Source of the DNA: an uncultured Paracoccaceae bacterium
Lineage (GTDB): Bacteria; Pseudomonadota; Alphaproteobacteria; Rhodobacterales; Rhodobacteraceae
Assembly (NCBI GenBank): GCA_947503775.1
Contig: CANNFE010000018.1
Coordinates: 1 to 39,539, forward strand
Direction: 5' to 3'
DNA: 39,539 bases
The notes under the pieces: generated by a model
Seen by the model: the letters and a program-made list of their open reading frames with translations, nothing else
Told to the model about the DNA's origin: nothing
Databases searched by the model: none
Part shown: positions 15,893-24,354 of the stretch, piece by piece
Layout: the number at the start of each line of letters is the position of its first letter
Numbering within the stretch: the stretch's first letter is position 1
Program-made: the position numbers and the translations under genes

Positions 15893-17181
15893 GCCTGTTC
15901 CTGTACGAGGCCGTCAAGGTCCGCCGGGTGAAGCCGGTAGCGGATGACGTTTCCTTCGTGAAGACCGCGCACTTGCTGGCCAACGTAGGCGACCACGGCG
16001 TCCAGGTCGTCCTCGGGAATACCGGCCTCAGTTGCCATGGCCAGAACTTCACCCGCCCGAAATGCCTTGAACTCCAGGACACAGCGACGGACGGCCTCAC
16101 GCACAAATTCGCGGTAAGCGAGCGCTGCCTTTTCCGGTGTTTCGACTTCGGCGCGCAGTACACGGTATTTCTCCGCCGAGGCGAGATAGCTTTCGATATA
16201 GACTTCCCGCAGCAGCGCGACATTGTTCAGCTCGTAGATTCCGATCAGCCCGTCGATGTAACTGGCATCATCCATGGTCAGGAACGACATAGGGGCAAGG
16301 TCGGCTTTGAGCAGCGGGACGTTGGAGGCCACCCGCGATGTCCGTTTATTGATATCGATGAAGGCTTGCAGATACGGGATATGGACGAGCAGGAAGAATG
16401 ACTGCTCGAACGGATTGGCGATCTCTGCCGCCTTGGCGATCAGGATGTCAAACTCCTCGGCGATGCTGACGGCATCATCCAGAGGCTTATAGCTGGAGTG
16501 CGAAATCCCGACCGCACTGACACGAAGGCGGCCGGCCATGCCCGGATCGCCGAGCAGCCCGTCCGACAGAAGAGCATGGATGGCAAACAGGTCGGCGCGC
16601 CGCAAGGTGATGCCATCGAGATTGTCCACAACATACTGGATCGCCTCCTTGTGGTTCAGGATCATCAGCGCTTCCTTGCGGTCCTTGCCCGCGGCTTCCT
16701 CGCCAAAGCGGATCAAGCGCTCGGTTTGCAGGATGTCATAGGTGTTTCCCTCCATCCGAGAGGAGGCCCATGAAAGATCTACGAGCAGCTGCTCCAGGAT
16801 ACGCCGTGCGTAAGTTCCGGCGGCAATCGGCCCACCCGCTGGCTGTCCCGCTTCCAGCAGCCGCGCCCGGTCTTCCTCGGGAAGATAGTAGGTCTTGCCC
16901 GGCACATAGGCGTCGAGGAAGTCCTTGCGGTAGGTGACAGGCGGACGGCGGTTGTAGGGCGTGCTCAAGTGCGCCCGCACCACGGCTGATCCGGCAATGG
17001 TGTAGCCGGTCGCCCGGGCCTTTCCCGAGACTTCAAGCTGCCCCTCGTCAACAAGCCGCCTGAGCGTCCGCCATACCGTGCTGGGATCATCTTCCGGTGC
17101 TACCGCACGCCGGATCGCTGCCCGGCCCGCGCCGGGATGATCTGCGATATAGTTCAGAATGGGTTGGTCCGGGGACGGCAT
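15889..17181 (-). CDS. Fic-domain protein with N-terminal winged helix, Gln in place of catalytic His
   Basis: This is a 430-residue protein. Residues about 5-65 form a winged-helix DNA-binding domain (ILNYIADHPGAGRAAIRRAV, TVWRTLRRLVDEGQLEVSG). The Fic domain contains an inhibitory motif, S140-SRM-E144-GN, and the core signature F274-I-D276-I-N278-K-R280-TS-R283. In canonical Fic enzymes (HxFxDGNxRxxR) a His lies two residues before the Phe. Here it is Gln272 (YLQAFIDINKRTSR), a known variant class whose activity is unclear. A C-terminal helical domain follows. It lies upstream of, and overlaps, the AbiJ-like gene. A repeat array covers its promoter, so autoregulation through the winged helix is plausible. 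Confidence 0.85.
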   Translation of the reverse strand: MPSPDQPILNYIADHPGAGRAAIRRAVAPEDDPSTVWRTLRRLVDEGQLEVSGKARATGYTIAGSAVVRAHLSTPYNRRPPVTYRKDFLDAYVPGKTYYLPEEDRARLLEAGQPAGGPIAAGTYARRILEQLLVDLSWASSRMEGNTYDILQTERLIRFGEEAAGKDRKEALMILNHKEAIQYVVDNLDGITLRRADLFAIHALLSDGLLGDPGMAGRLRVSAVGISHSSYKPLDDAVSIAEEFDILIAKAAEIANPFEQSFFLLVHIPYLQAFIDINKRTSRVASNVPLLKADLAPMSFLTMDDASYIDGLIGIYELNNVALLREVYIESYLASAEKYRVLRAEVETPEKAALAYREFVREAVRRCVLEFKAFRAGEVLAMATEAGIPEDDLDAVVAYVGQQVRGLHEGNVIRYRLHPADLDGLVQEQA

Positions 17182-17392
17182 GCAACGATAATCCTATTGC
17201 TCACAACGATTATCTATCTAGATTATAATAGCTTTTTCGGCCTATCAAGTTTTCGTTGCACGGCTTTTGCAACGATTTATGCTGCTAAGAGGAATGCAAC
17301 GATTCAGGGAAGGCTGTGAAACGATTAAGCAGCTGTAAATGCTGAAGTATCTAACTTGGATGGCAAATCGTTGCGTCTCTCTTGCAACGAAA
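17181..17392. promoter_or_regulatory. Operator-like array of TGCAACGATT repeats
   Basis: About eight copies of TGCAACGATT or close variants lie in 212 bp between the Fic gene and the divergent gene. Forward copies: 17181, 17203, 17267, 17295, 17318 and 17382. Inverted copies: 17251 and 17365. Spacing is irregular (about 13-48 bp). It overlaps the Fic start and an AT-rich promoter-like stretch (17205-17232). The most economical reading is a multi-site operator for the winged-helix part of the Fic protein. Confidence 0.6.
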
Positions 17393-17510
17393 ATTGCCGC
17401 GCAGGCCTACAAGGCCCGCCCGTCAGTGTTTGGACGTGGCGGAAGAAATACCGCAAGACCAGCTTGCAGCAGCAATCCATTGGGCGAACCGACAACAAAG
17501 AAGGCGGCAA

Positions 17511-18004
17511 TGAACTACAGGCATGAATCCAGGCAGGCATTGAAACGCGCCCGCGCAGCGCTGGCGAACAATAACGACGAAAGCCTAAAATACGCCGCGC
17601 TCGAACTGCGCATGGCCATGGAATCGCTGACCTACGACAGGGCAAAGGCCTACAAGGACGAGTTCCCGCCCGATGAATACGAGACTTGGCAACCGCGCAA
17701 GGTCATGGCGGTACTACTGGAAATCGACGCCACCGCCGACAAGGACAGCACCATCGCCTACGGCATCGAGGACACGCCGGGCCAGCCAGCGTCCCAAATG
17801 ACAATGCTTGGCACCGAGACGGTACTGAACATGGAAACGCTGCGCAGGCACTATGATGCTCTGGGGAGCTTTCTTCATGTGCCGACCTTGAAACAGACCA
17901 GGTCCGGCAAGGGTCATGATCCGGGCAAGCTGCGCACGCGGTGCACCGAGATCGCCGATTATATCGACAAGGTGCTCGCCTCCCCGGTTGTCACTGTACC
18001 CTAA
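17511..18004 (+). CDS. Unknown protein, C-terminus cut by the transposon
   Basis: I choose the ATG at 17511; the frame is open from 17339, but that upstream part is the repeat array. The 164-residue product is helical (RQALKRARAALANN, LKYAALELRMAMESLTYDRA) and contains HYDALGSFLHVPT. The last codons (VVTVP, stop) come from the transposon inverted repeat that starts at 17989, so the natural C-terminus is missing. I recall similar uncharacterised proteins that continue into a Cys-rich domain, but cannot verify this. It is divergent from the Fic/AbiJ operon and shares its control region. Confidence 0.55.
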
Positions 18005-18050
18005 TTAATCAGAATCGCGCTTGAAATTATCGTTTGTTTTCAGGAGCGGG

Positions 18051-18110
18051 CTGTACCCTTAATTTTCATATTGTACCGTTAATTGCCATACTGTACCCTT
18101 AACTAGCATA
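18051..18110 (+). repeat. Three tandem 20-bp TniA-binding-type repeats, left end
   Basis: Units start at 18051 (CTGTACCCTTAATTTTCATA), 18071 (TTGTACCGTTAATTGCCATA) and 18091 (CTGTACCCTTAACTAGCATA), followed by a partial unit (CTGTCAG) at 18111. They are related to the terminal repeat and to the inverted copy at 21572-21591. Confidence 0.85.
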
Positions 18111-18158
18111 CTGTCAGTTCTGTGGATAAGTGCTGACCAGTCGGGGCAGGGGATTGGC

Positions 18159-19787
18159 GTGGTCAGCGAGCGTCTTGCAAAACATCGAGCTTCGGTCCTC
18201 CGCCCGATCCTGGAGCTTGAAAAGAGGGGTGAGCCGATCAGCGTCGCAATCGGAGATGCCGCCTGGGAACTGGGTTTGGCGAAAAGCCATACCTGGTCGC
18301 TTTACCGCCGTTTGCGCGAAAATGACGGGCGGGCTGCGGCGCTGGAGCTCTCTCGCCGCGGGCCGAAACTGGGGTCGAAACGGATCGCGAGAGAAGTCGA
18401 AGACGTCATCGATGCGAGCCTGCGGCGCTACTATCTGGTTCGCGAGCGCTCGAGCTTATTACGCATCTGGCGAGAGATCCGTTCAGAGTGCCAGGCGAAA
18501 GGTTTTCGGCCCCCGACGCGAAAGACAGTGAAAGCTCGGCTCAATGCAATGGATGAGAAAGAGGTTGTCCGAAAGCGCCATGGCGCAAAGGAGGCGAGCA
18601 AGACCTTTGCGCCGCGTCCCGGTCGGCTTGCAGTTGGAACGCCGCTGGATGTCGTTCAGATCGATCACACCTTGGCAGATATCATTTTGGTCGATCACGT
18701 GGATCGGCGACCGCTTGCGCGCCCCTATCTGACGGTGGCGATCGATGTCGCGACCCGGATCGTTCTCGGGGTTTTTGTCAGCTTTGATGCACCTTCTGTT
18801 CTGTCGATCGCGCTTTGTCTCGATCACTGCGTACGTCGGAAATCAATCCACGTTCCCGGGACGCTGGAAGAGCTGGTCTGGCCGACAGCCGGTATCCCGA
18901 AGGCGATCCATGTCGACAATGCCCAGGAGTTCCACAGCGAAGCTTTCTCATCAGCTTGCGAAGATTGGGGCATTGCCGTCGAGTACCGTCCGCCGGGTGC
19001 AACGCACTTCGGTGGACACATCGAACGTTTGATCGGCACGACCATGGGGGCTGTTCATGTTTTGCCTGGGACCACGCAATCCTCTGCTGCCGAGAAGGGC
19101 GACTACGACAGTGAAAAATATGCCGCACTGACCCTGGCCGAGTTCGAGGACTGGCTTCATCTGGAGATTTGTCGCTACCACAATACGCGCCACGAAGCCC
19201 TCGGGCGAACTGCGCTGGCAGCCTGGGCTGACTTAGGCGGGGACACCGCGGGACGGCAGGTCGTCGACGTCGAAGCTTTCCGGACAAGCTTCCTGCCTTT
19301 TGAGTGGCGCCAACTCGGGCGCACAGGCATCACGCTCTTTGGTGTGCACTATTGGAGCGACGCCTTTGCGTCGTTGGTCGGGCGGGGCAACGGCAAGGTA
19401 CAGGTGAAGTACGACCCCAAAGACCTGTCACAGGTCTGGGCCTTCGTCGATGATGGCCGCATGATCCCGGCGCGGTATCGGGACCTGAGCCACCCGCGAA
19501 TATCGCTATGGGAAAGTCGTCGGGCGCGAAAAGAATGGCAGGAGAAGCATGGCAGTCGGATCAATGAGAAGGCCCTGTTCCAGGTGATCGACGCGCAGCG
19601 ACGACTGGCCGAGGCGGCGCGTCAGAAGACACGGGCCGCCCGTCTGGAGAGTGAACGAGAAATGCGACTACTCAAGCACCAGCCGCGTCGCGATCCATCC
19701 CGAGAAATGTTCGCCATCGACACTGGTAACCCAGATCTCCCAACCTATCCGATTGAAGAGTTTGATGACCCCAGAAGAAGGAATTGA
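18159..19787 (+). CDS. tniA: TniA, DDE transposase
   Basis: This 542-residue TnsB/TniA-type transposase starts at a GTG. The N-terminal region carries DNA-binding helix-turn-helix segments (about 30-135). The integrase (rve) core has D169 (VVQIDHT), D253 (IHVDNAQEF) and E289 (GGHIERLIG), with the D-35-E spacing of this family. A Mu-type C-terminal beta-barrel follows (GITLFGVHYWSDAF, VQVKYDPKDLSQVW). It breaks and joins the transposon ends with TniB as ATPase partner. The gene appears intact and overlaps the start of tniB. Confidence 0.94.
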   Translation: MVSERLAKHRASVLRPILELEKRGEPISVAIGDAAWELGLAKSHTWSLYRRLRENDGRAAALELSRRGPKLGSKRIAREVEDVIDASLRRYYLVRERSSLLRIWREIRSECQAKGFRPPTRKTVKARLNAMDEKEVVRKRHGAKEASKTFAPRPGRLAVGTPLDVVQIDHTLADIILVDHVDRRPLARPYLTVAIDVATRIVLGVFVSFDAPSVLSIALCLDHCVRRKSIHVPGTLEELVWPTAGIPKAIHVDNAQEFHSEAFSSACEDWGIAVEYRPPGATHFGGHIERLIGTTMGAVHVLPGTTQSSAAEKGDYDSEKYAALTLAEFEDWLHLEICRYHNTRHEALGRTALAAWADLGGDTAGRQVVDVEAFRTSFLPFEWRQLGRTGITLFGVHYWSDAFASLVGRGNGKVQVKYDPKDLSQVWAFVDDGRMIPARYRDLSHPRISLWESRRARKEWQEKHGSRINEKALFQVIDAQRRLAEAARQKTRAARLESEREMRLLKHQPRRDPSREMFAIDTGNPDLPTYPIEEFDDPRRRN

Positions 19788-20621
19788 CCGTATCCGTAGC
19801 GATCACTGGATCGCGTTCGACCGAGCCACGATTGTTCTCAACCGATTGACGTCCCTGATGGAAATGCCACAGCAGAGCCGGATGCCCGGCCTAATGGTCT
19901 ATGGAAGTTCCGGTATCGGGAAGACGATGATCGCGAAGCGCATGGCCAGCAAGTATCCGACGCAGTACAACGCAGATCTGGGCATCACAAAGACCCCCAT
20001 CCTGCTGGTTCAGGCTCCACCAGCCCCGGATGAACGACGGTTTTATCAGCATATATTGTCGACGATCGGAGCGCCGATGTGGGGGCGTCACACCGTCTCC
20101 GAGCTCGAAGTTCGTGCGCTCAGTCATCTTCGCGACATGGACCTGAAGATGCTGATGATCGACGAAGTGCACAATCTGCTTGCGGGTAGCTACCGTGAGC
20201 AACGTCGGTTCCTTAACATGCTGCGCTTCTTGGCCAACGATCTCTGTGCCTCGCTGTCGTTTTCGGTGTCACCGAAGCCCTCGAGGCCGTCCGCGGTGAC
20301 GATCAACTGGCCCGTCGGTTGGACGAGCACTACTTACCGCTGTGGGAGGATGACGTGGAGTTCTCTCGGCTGATCCAGACGCTGATTGCGGCGATGGCGC
20401 TCGAGCAAAGGTCGGGTCTGACGGTCGCTTCACTTCGGACAATCCTGAAAGTGACCGGGGGTGTCACCTCGCGCGTGTTCATCATGGTCAAGTCTTTGGC
20501 CATTGAAGCAATCGAGACGGGTGACGAACGGATCACTGACGAGGCGGTTCAGTCCTGGCAGCCAATATGGGCAAAGCACGCCTGGAGCATTCCGCGTCAG
20601 CCCATGGCGGAGTTCGGGTGA
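19765..20621 (+). pseudogene. tniB: TniB, transposition ATPase, frameshifted
   Basis: This AAA+ ATPase normally delivers target DNA to TniA. From the ATG at 19765 the protein shows Walker A at 47-54 (GSSGIGKT) and Walker B at 129-134 (MLMIDE). Around 20250 the frame breaks: the original frame goes on to encode an unrelated tail. The expected sequence (TEALEAVRGDDQLARRLDE, HYLPLWEDDVEFSRLI) continues in another frame to the stop at 20621. A single-base indel explains this. Unless it is a sequencing error, the transposon cannot move by itself. Confidence 0.85.
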
Positions 20622-21553
20622 TCCTCAAACCGTTGCCGCGTCGTCCGCTGCAGGTGCGCGACGAACTGCTCTCGAGCTGGATCAGACGATTGGCCCAAGC
20701 CAATCATTGTTCTGTCGAGGACTTCTGCGGCTATCTCGGATTGGGGCAGAGTAGGGTGCCGGAGCGTATGAAAGATCTCAGACAGGTGAACTGGGCTCGC
20801 TTTTGCTCAGCAGTTCAACAGACCCGGGATGAGATTGAGGCAATGACTCTTCCGGACACGACGCATTTACCCATTCAATGCGTATCGCCTGATGACTTCC
20901 AGATTTGCGAAAGCTGCAGAGATCAGACGCCGGGAGTGATCTTACGGCACTGGCGCTTTGCCTGGTCGTTGACTTGCGAAAACTGTGGTCGACCACTTGT
21001 GGCGAGACATCCGTCAGATGGCCTATCAGACAGGCTGCGCCTCCGCGCTGCTCGTGGCGTGGCAGTGCTGAAGACCGCGGTCGATGCCAACGATCTCAGG
21101 CGCATGCGCCGGATCAGCCGCACGTTGGCTGTTCTGAAGATACTAGGTTTGGAATATCCCGCCTCGTTCGCGTCTCGGTGCCAGTTGCAAAGATCAGAGG
21201 CACTCGCAGCAATCGATGTGTGTACAACCCGTCCGTTGTTGGGCGCGGCAATCCTACTTTGCGGAAACGACAAGGCATTCTGGGAACTACGCCGTGCCTT
21301 TCCTTTGCACAGACGGGTGATCGCGCGGGTGCTCACGCTTTCAGAGGATCTCGAGAGGCGTCTTCCGCGCATACAGAAAGCAGAGCCTGCGCCAAAGAAA
21401 GAAACGAAAGCAGCGGACCGACCAGTTGCGTCCGAAGGTGCCTTGCAGGCTGCTCGACAGGCGATCTCTGAGCTTGGGCCCGATGCAGATCGTCAGGCGC
21501 TTCTGGTACGAGCCGATACAATCTGGAAAAGCCAAAGCTGTGTCAGCCACTGA
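20618..21553 (+). CDS. tniQ: TniQ, transposition accessory protein
   Basis: This 311-residue TniQ/TnsD-like protein is presumed to take part in target choice. I place the start at the GTG at 20618, overlapping the tniB stop (GTGA). The N-terminus (LKPLPRRPLQVRDELLSSWIRRLA) is typical of TniQ. A zinc-finger set is visible: C97-x2-C100 and C120-x2-C123 with a WRFAW segment between. The rest is a helical C-terminal domain ending in a Lys/Ala-rich linker and a terminal helix. It looks intact. Confidence 0.9.
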   Translation: MILKPLPRRPLQVRDELLSSWIRRLAQANHCSVEDFCGYLGLGQSRVPERMKDLRQVNWARFCSAVQQTRDEIEAMTLPDTTHLPIQCVSPDDFQICESCRDQTPGVILRHWRFAWSLTCENCGRPLVARHPSDGLSDRLRLRAARGVAVLKTAVDANDLRRMRRISRTLAVLKILGLEYPASFASRCQLQRSEALAAIDVCTTRPLLGAAILLCGNDKAFWELRRAFPLHRRVIARVLTLSEDLERRLPRIQKAEPAPKKETKAADRPVASEGALQAARQAISELGPDADRQALLVRADTIWKSQSCVSH

Positions 21554-21571
21554 CGCAGAGCCCTGTGGATA

Positions 21572-21647
21572 TATTGTAATTAAGGGTACAGAAACCGTCG
21601 AAAATGCGTCCAATCTGCAGATTCTGATTAATTAGGGTACAGTGACA
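21572..21647 (-). repeat. Right end of the tni transposon
   Basis: Two inverted copies of the CTGTACCCTTAATT-type site (21572-21591 and 21624-21642), the outer one inside the 28-bp terminal repeat that ends at 21647. The TniQ stop is 18 bp before the inner copy. Confidence 0.85.
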
Positions 21648-22633
21648 GGCGGCGGCCCGTGCTGCTGGCGGGCGCCGGCTTCTTCGCCGCGGCGAGCGTC
21701 GGCTGTGCTTTGGCGCCCGGCCTAGGTCCGCTGATCGCTTCCCGCGTTCTCCAGGCCATAGGCGCCGCCGCCCTCATGGTCGTGCCCCGCGCGGTCGTCA
21801 CCGACCTTTACGACGGCGCGCCGGCCGCGCGGCTGATGGGCGTCGTGATGATCATCACCGCCGCCTCGCCCCTGCTCGCGCCCCTGGCAGGCAGCCTGCT
21901 CCTCATGCTGACGGATTGGCGCGGCCTTTTCTGGGCCCTGGCCGCTGTCGGGGTCGGTGCGCTGGCCCTTACGGCGGCCCTCCTGCCCGAGAGCACGGCC
22001 GAGACCCGCCGCGCCGCGCCCGGCGCGCTCGTGCGGCGCGCGGGGGCCATGCTGCGCGAGGGGCGGTTCCTGCGCCCCGCGCTCGCCTCGGCCTTCGGCT
22101 TCGCGGCCTTCGCCATCCTCATCATCGCCGCGCCCTTCGTCTTTGCCGAACGCTACGGCCTCGGACCGACCGGCTTCGCCTTGGCCTTCGCCGCCATCGC
22201 CTTTGGCTTCGTCGTCGCCGCCGGCGGGGGCGGCGCTCTGACCGAGCGGATCGGCGAGGTCCGCACCTTGCGCACCGGCCTCGTCCTCTACTTGGGCGCG
22301 GCGGTCCTCGCGACGATGCTGGCCTTCGCCGGTCCGCCGCTCTGGCTGGCAATCGCCTCGCTCTTTGCCGTGACGATGGGGCTAGGCCTCGTGGTGCCCG
22401 TCGCGACCGTGCTCGCGCTTGGGCCACAGGGCGGCGAGGGCGGGCTGGCCTCGTCCCTCCTTGGTGCGATGCAGATGGTAGTGGGCGCTGCCGCCGCCGC
22501 CCTGCTGGGCGCAGTTGGGACGCAAGGATCGCTCGCGGCGATGACGGGAGGCATCGCCCTTGCCGCGCTCCTCGCGCTCGCCGCGGGGTCGGGGACCCTT
22601 CGGAGGCCCCGGACCGCGGCGCGGCCTCGATAG
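21648..22633 (+). pseudogene. MFS drug-efflux transporter (Bcr/CflA type), N-terminus missing
   Basis: The frame is open from the transposon edge and reads as the later part of a major-facilitator multidrug transporter. It includes the typical segment APGLGPLIASRVLQAIGAAA (equivalent to the TM4-5 region of Bcr/CflA), followed by about eight or nine hydrophobic helices. Roughly the first three helices are lost. The GTG at 21659 is only the first possible start in the remnant. GC content rises sharply here compared with the transposon, marking the start of a different DNA block. Confidence 0.85.
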
Positions 22634-22763
22634 AACGGCGGTCCCTAGCCGCCTTGGTTTCGAGGCGTGCAGAAACAGTTTCAAACCTATGGACTGCCGA
22701 ACATTTCTTACATCCCAATGAGTAGCATCACATCGGCTGTTCCGACCGTCTTGGCTGCACCCT

Positions 22764-23681
22764 TCAGCTCCGCTGACCCCTTCGATGCGCGCTTGGCGGC
22801 ACGCCGAGCCGAGCCCGATATGCGCGGGAGAAATGCGCCTGATCGGCGAAGCCGAGATCAAGGGCGATACGACCCAGATCGTCGCGCCCGTGCCGAACGC
22901 GCTCCACCGCCATGCGGAAGCGGATGGACTGGACGAACGCGTAGGGGGCGAGGTTCGCCTGGATCTTCAATTGCCGTGCCAACGCGGCAGGCGGCATGGC
23001 ACAGGTCGCGGCGAGATCGGCGACGGTGATCCGTTCGCCCACCCGACTTCGGACGTAATCCTCTAGTTGTGCAAGGTCGATGGAATAGCCACGATCCGTC
23101 CGTTTAGGGCGATCCTCGCCTCGGGTCGCTAGAAGCTGCGCGATTAGGAGCTGCGTCAGTCCGTCCGCGCGCAGATCGGTCAGAGTGTCCAGCCTTTCAA
23201 GCGATCGCCAAATCCCATTCAGAAGGAACTCTGTCTCGGGATCGCGAATATACGCATGATGCAGCGTGTTCAGCACGTCTAGTACGTCACTTGCGTATTG
23301 CGACTTTACGTCTTCGACGAAAGACCGCGCAATCGTGACGATCAGCAGACGATGCGGTTCGGGAACGTCGAACTCCAACGCCTCGTTCATAGGCGAGACG
23401 CCGATGCAGCCGCGGTCTCGGCAATCCGTTTCGCGCCAAGTTGCCCCTACCTTCCATCGGGCAGGCGTTTGGCCCGCGACGGTCAAGCCGATGACGATAT
23501 CCGGCGTCGCGGGGTCGGCGAAGGCGTGTCCGCGCTGATCGGCCAGTATTGCCTCAACCGTGCCGTTGCCGCTTGAACGCTCCTGCCGTGCGAACCGTGC
23601 GTATCCGCTTTCCCGGTAGAAAGTGCCGTACTGCAAATGCCTCGCCTCGGCTAAATTGTTCAAACGCCGCGGAATGATCAA
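22764..23681 (-). CDS. AraC-family transcriptional regulator
   Basis: This 305-residue protein has an N-terminal ligand/oligomerisation part and a C-terminal AraC double helix-turn-helix (about 205-300: LEDYVRSRVGERITVADLA, LARQLKIQANLAPYAFV, RIALDLGFADQAHFSRAYR). It is divergent from the SnoaL-like gene and the aldehyde oxidoreductase operon with a 102-bp gap, so it is the likely activator of that operon. The inducer cannot be read from the sequence. Confidence 0.9.
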   Translation of the reverse strand: MIIPRRLNNLAEARHLQYGTFYRESGYARFARQERSSGNGTVEAILADQRGHAFADPATPDIVIGLTVAGQTPARWKVGATWRETDCRDRGCIGVSPMNEALEFDVPEPHRLLIVTIARSFVEDVKSQYASDVLDVLNTLHHAYIRDPETEFLLNGIWRSLERLDTLTDLRADGLTQLLIAQLLATRGEDRPKRTDRGYSIDLAQLEDYVRSRVGERITVADLAATCAMPPAALARQLKIQANLAPYAFVQSIRFRMAVERVRHGRDDLGRIALDLGFADQAHFSRAYRARLGVPPSAHRRGQRS

Positions 23682-23783
23682 GTCGCCCCCGCATCCAGCG
23701 CCATTCTACCACATTGACAGTCTTGTCGGAAGCCGGATGCCGTCTCCAGGGCGGTAGTCCTAGACCTAGCTAGGGAGATACCG

Positions 23784-24317
23784 ATGCGCGCTACAGAAAG
23801 ATTTCTTCCCGTCAAGACGACGCGCCGAAGGAAAGGCGTCGTACCATTGGCGACCCTAGCCATCGCCGGACTGGTTGCCGGAACGACAGGTACGAGTAGG
23901 GCGCAGTCGGCGGAGGGTCTCTCGCCAGCGGATCGGATCGCCATCGTCGAGCGTTGGTACGCGACGATGGACTACGCGATGCTGGCCGACGAGATCGCTT
24001 GGACCCATGCGCCGGGCTTCTTCGGTGGCGAGACGCTGACCTCGCCGGCCGAGGTCGAAGAACAACTTACACCCTTCTATTTCGAGGTGTTCGACGACAT
24101 CGCCGTCGACATCGAGAAGGTCGAGGCGAGCGACGCCTCCGTATTCTCCTTTGGGACCTACAACCTGACTCCGAAGAACTCGGACGAAGTGCACCTAGCC
24201 CCATTCGTCCATGTCTGGACCGTCGGGTTGGACGGAAGACTGACCGGGCTGGTTCAATACGCCGATACTCTCCTGATCTCGCAGGCGCTTACGGCCGGCC
24301 GGGTTCTGGCAGAATGA
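23784..24317 (+). CDS. Exported SnoaL-like (NTF2-fold) protein
   Basis: This 177-residue protein starts with an Arg/Lys-rich stretch and a hydrophobic core (VVPLATLAIAGLVAGTT) ending in SRAQS, a Sec-type signal peptide. The mature part looks like a SnoaL-like fold (ERWYATMDYAMLADEIAW, VEEQLTPFYFEVFDD, VHVWTVGLDGRLTGLVQYAD). Such folds bind small molecules or act as isomerases or hydrolases; the substrate is unknown. It is the first gene of the cluster, 37 bp upstream of the iron-sulfur subunit gene, and presumably acts in the periplasm with the oxidoreductase. Confidence 0.75.
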   Translation: MRATERFLPVKTTRRRKGVVPLATLAIAGLVAGTTGTSRAQSAEGLSPADRIAIVERWYATMDYAMLADEIAWTHAPGFFGGETLTSPAEVEEQLTPFYFEVFDDIAVDIEKVEASDASVFSFGTYNLTPKNSDEVHLAPFVHVWTVGLDGRLTGLVQYADTLLISQALTAGRVLAE

Positions 24318-24354
24318 CCAAACTTTCCGAAAACGGCTTCCGGAGGGCCACGAC

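Larger units (their letters stand above)
17989..21647 (+). mobile_element. tniABQ transposon (Tn5053/Tn402-Tn7-like group)
   Basis: A 28-bp identical terminal inverted repeat (17989-18016 and 21620-21647) begins TGTCACTGTACC. Inside each end lie repeats of the type CTGTACCCTTAATT: three tandem 20-bp units on the left (18051-18110) plus the terminal one, and one inner copy on the right (21572-21591) plus the terminal one. This is the asymmetric pattern expected for TnsB/TniA binding sites. It encodes tniA, tniB and tniQ only, with no resolvase and no cargo. The flanks CCGGT and GGCGG are not a 5-bp duplication, and genes on both sides are truncated. Confidence 0.9.

Noticed and set aside
17339-17510. 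N-terminal extension of the unknown gene before 17511
   Set aside because: It overlaps the TGCAACGATT array and lacks protein-like character.
18051-18110. Tandem 20-bp repeats resembling a small CRISPR array
   Set aside because: There are no spacers; the units abut directly and match the terminal repeat of the transposon, so they are transposase binding sites.
22122-22718. Arg-rich minus-strand ORF opposite the MFS gene
   Set aside because: Low-complexity Arg/Ala/Pro composition typical of antisense frames in GC-rich DNA.
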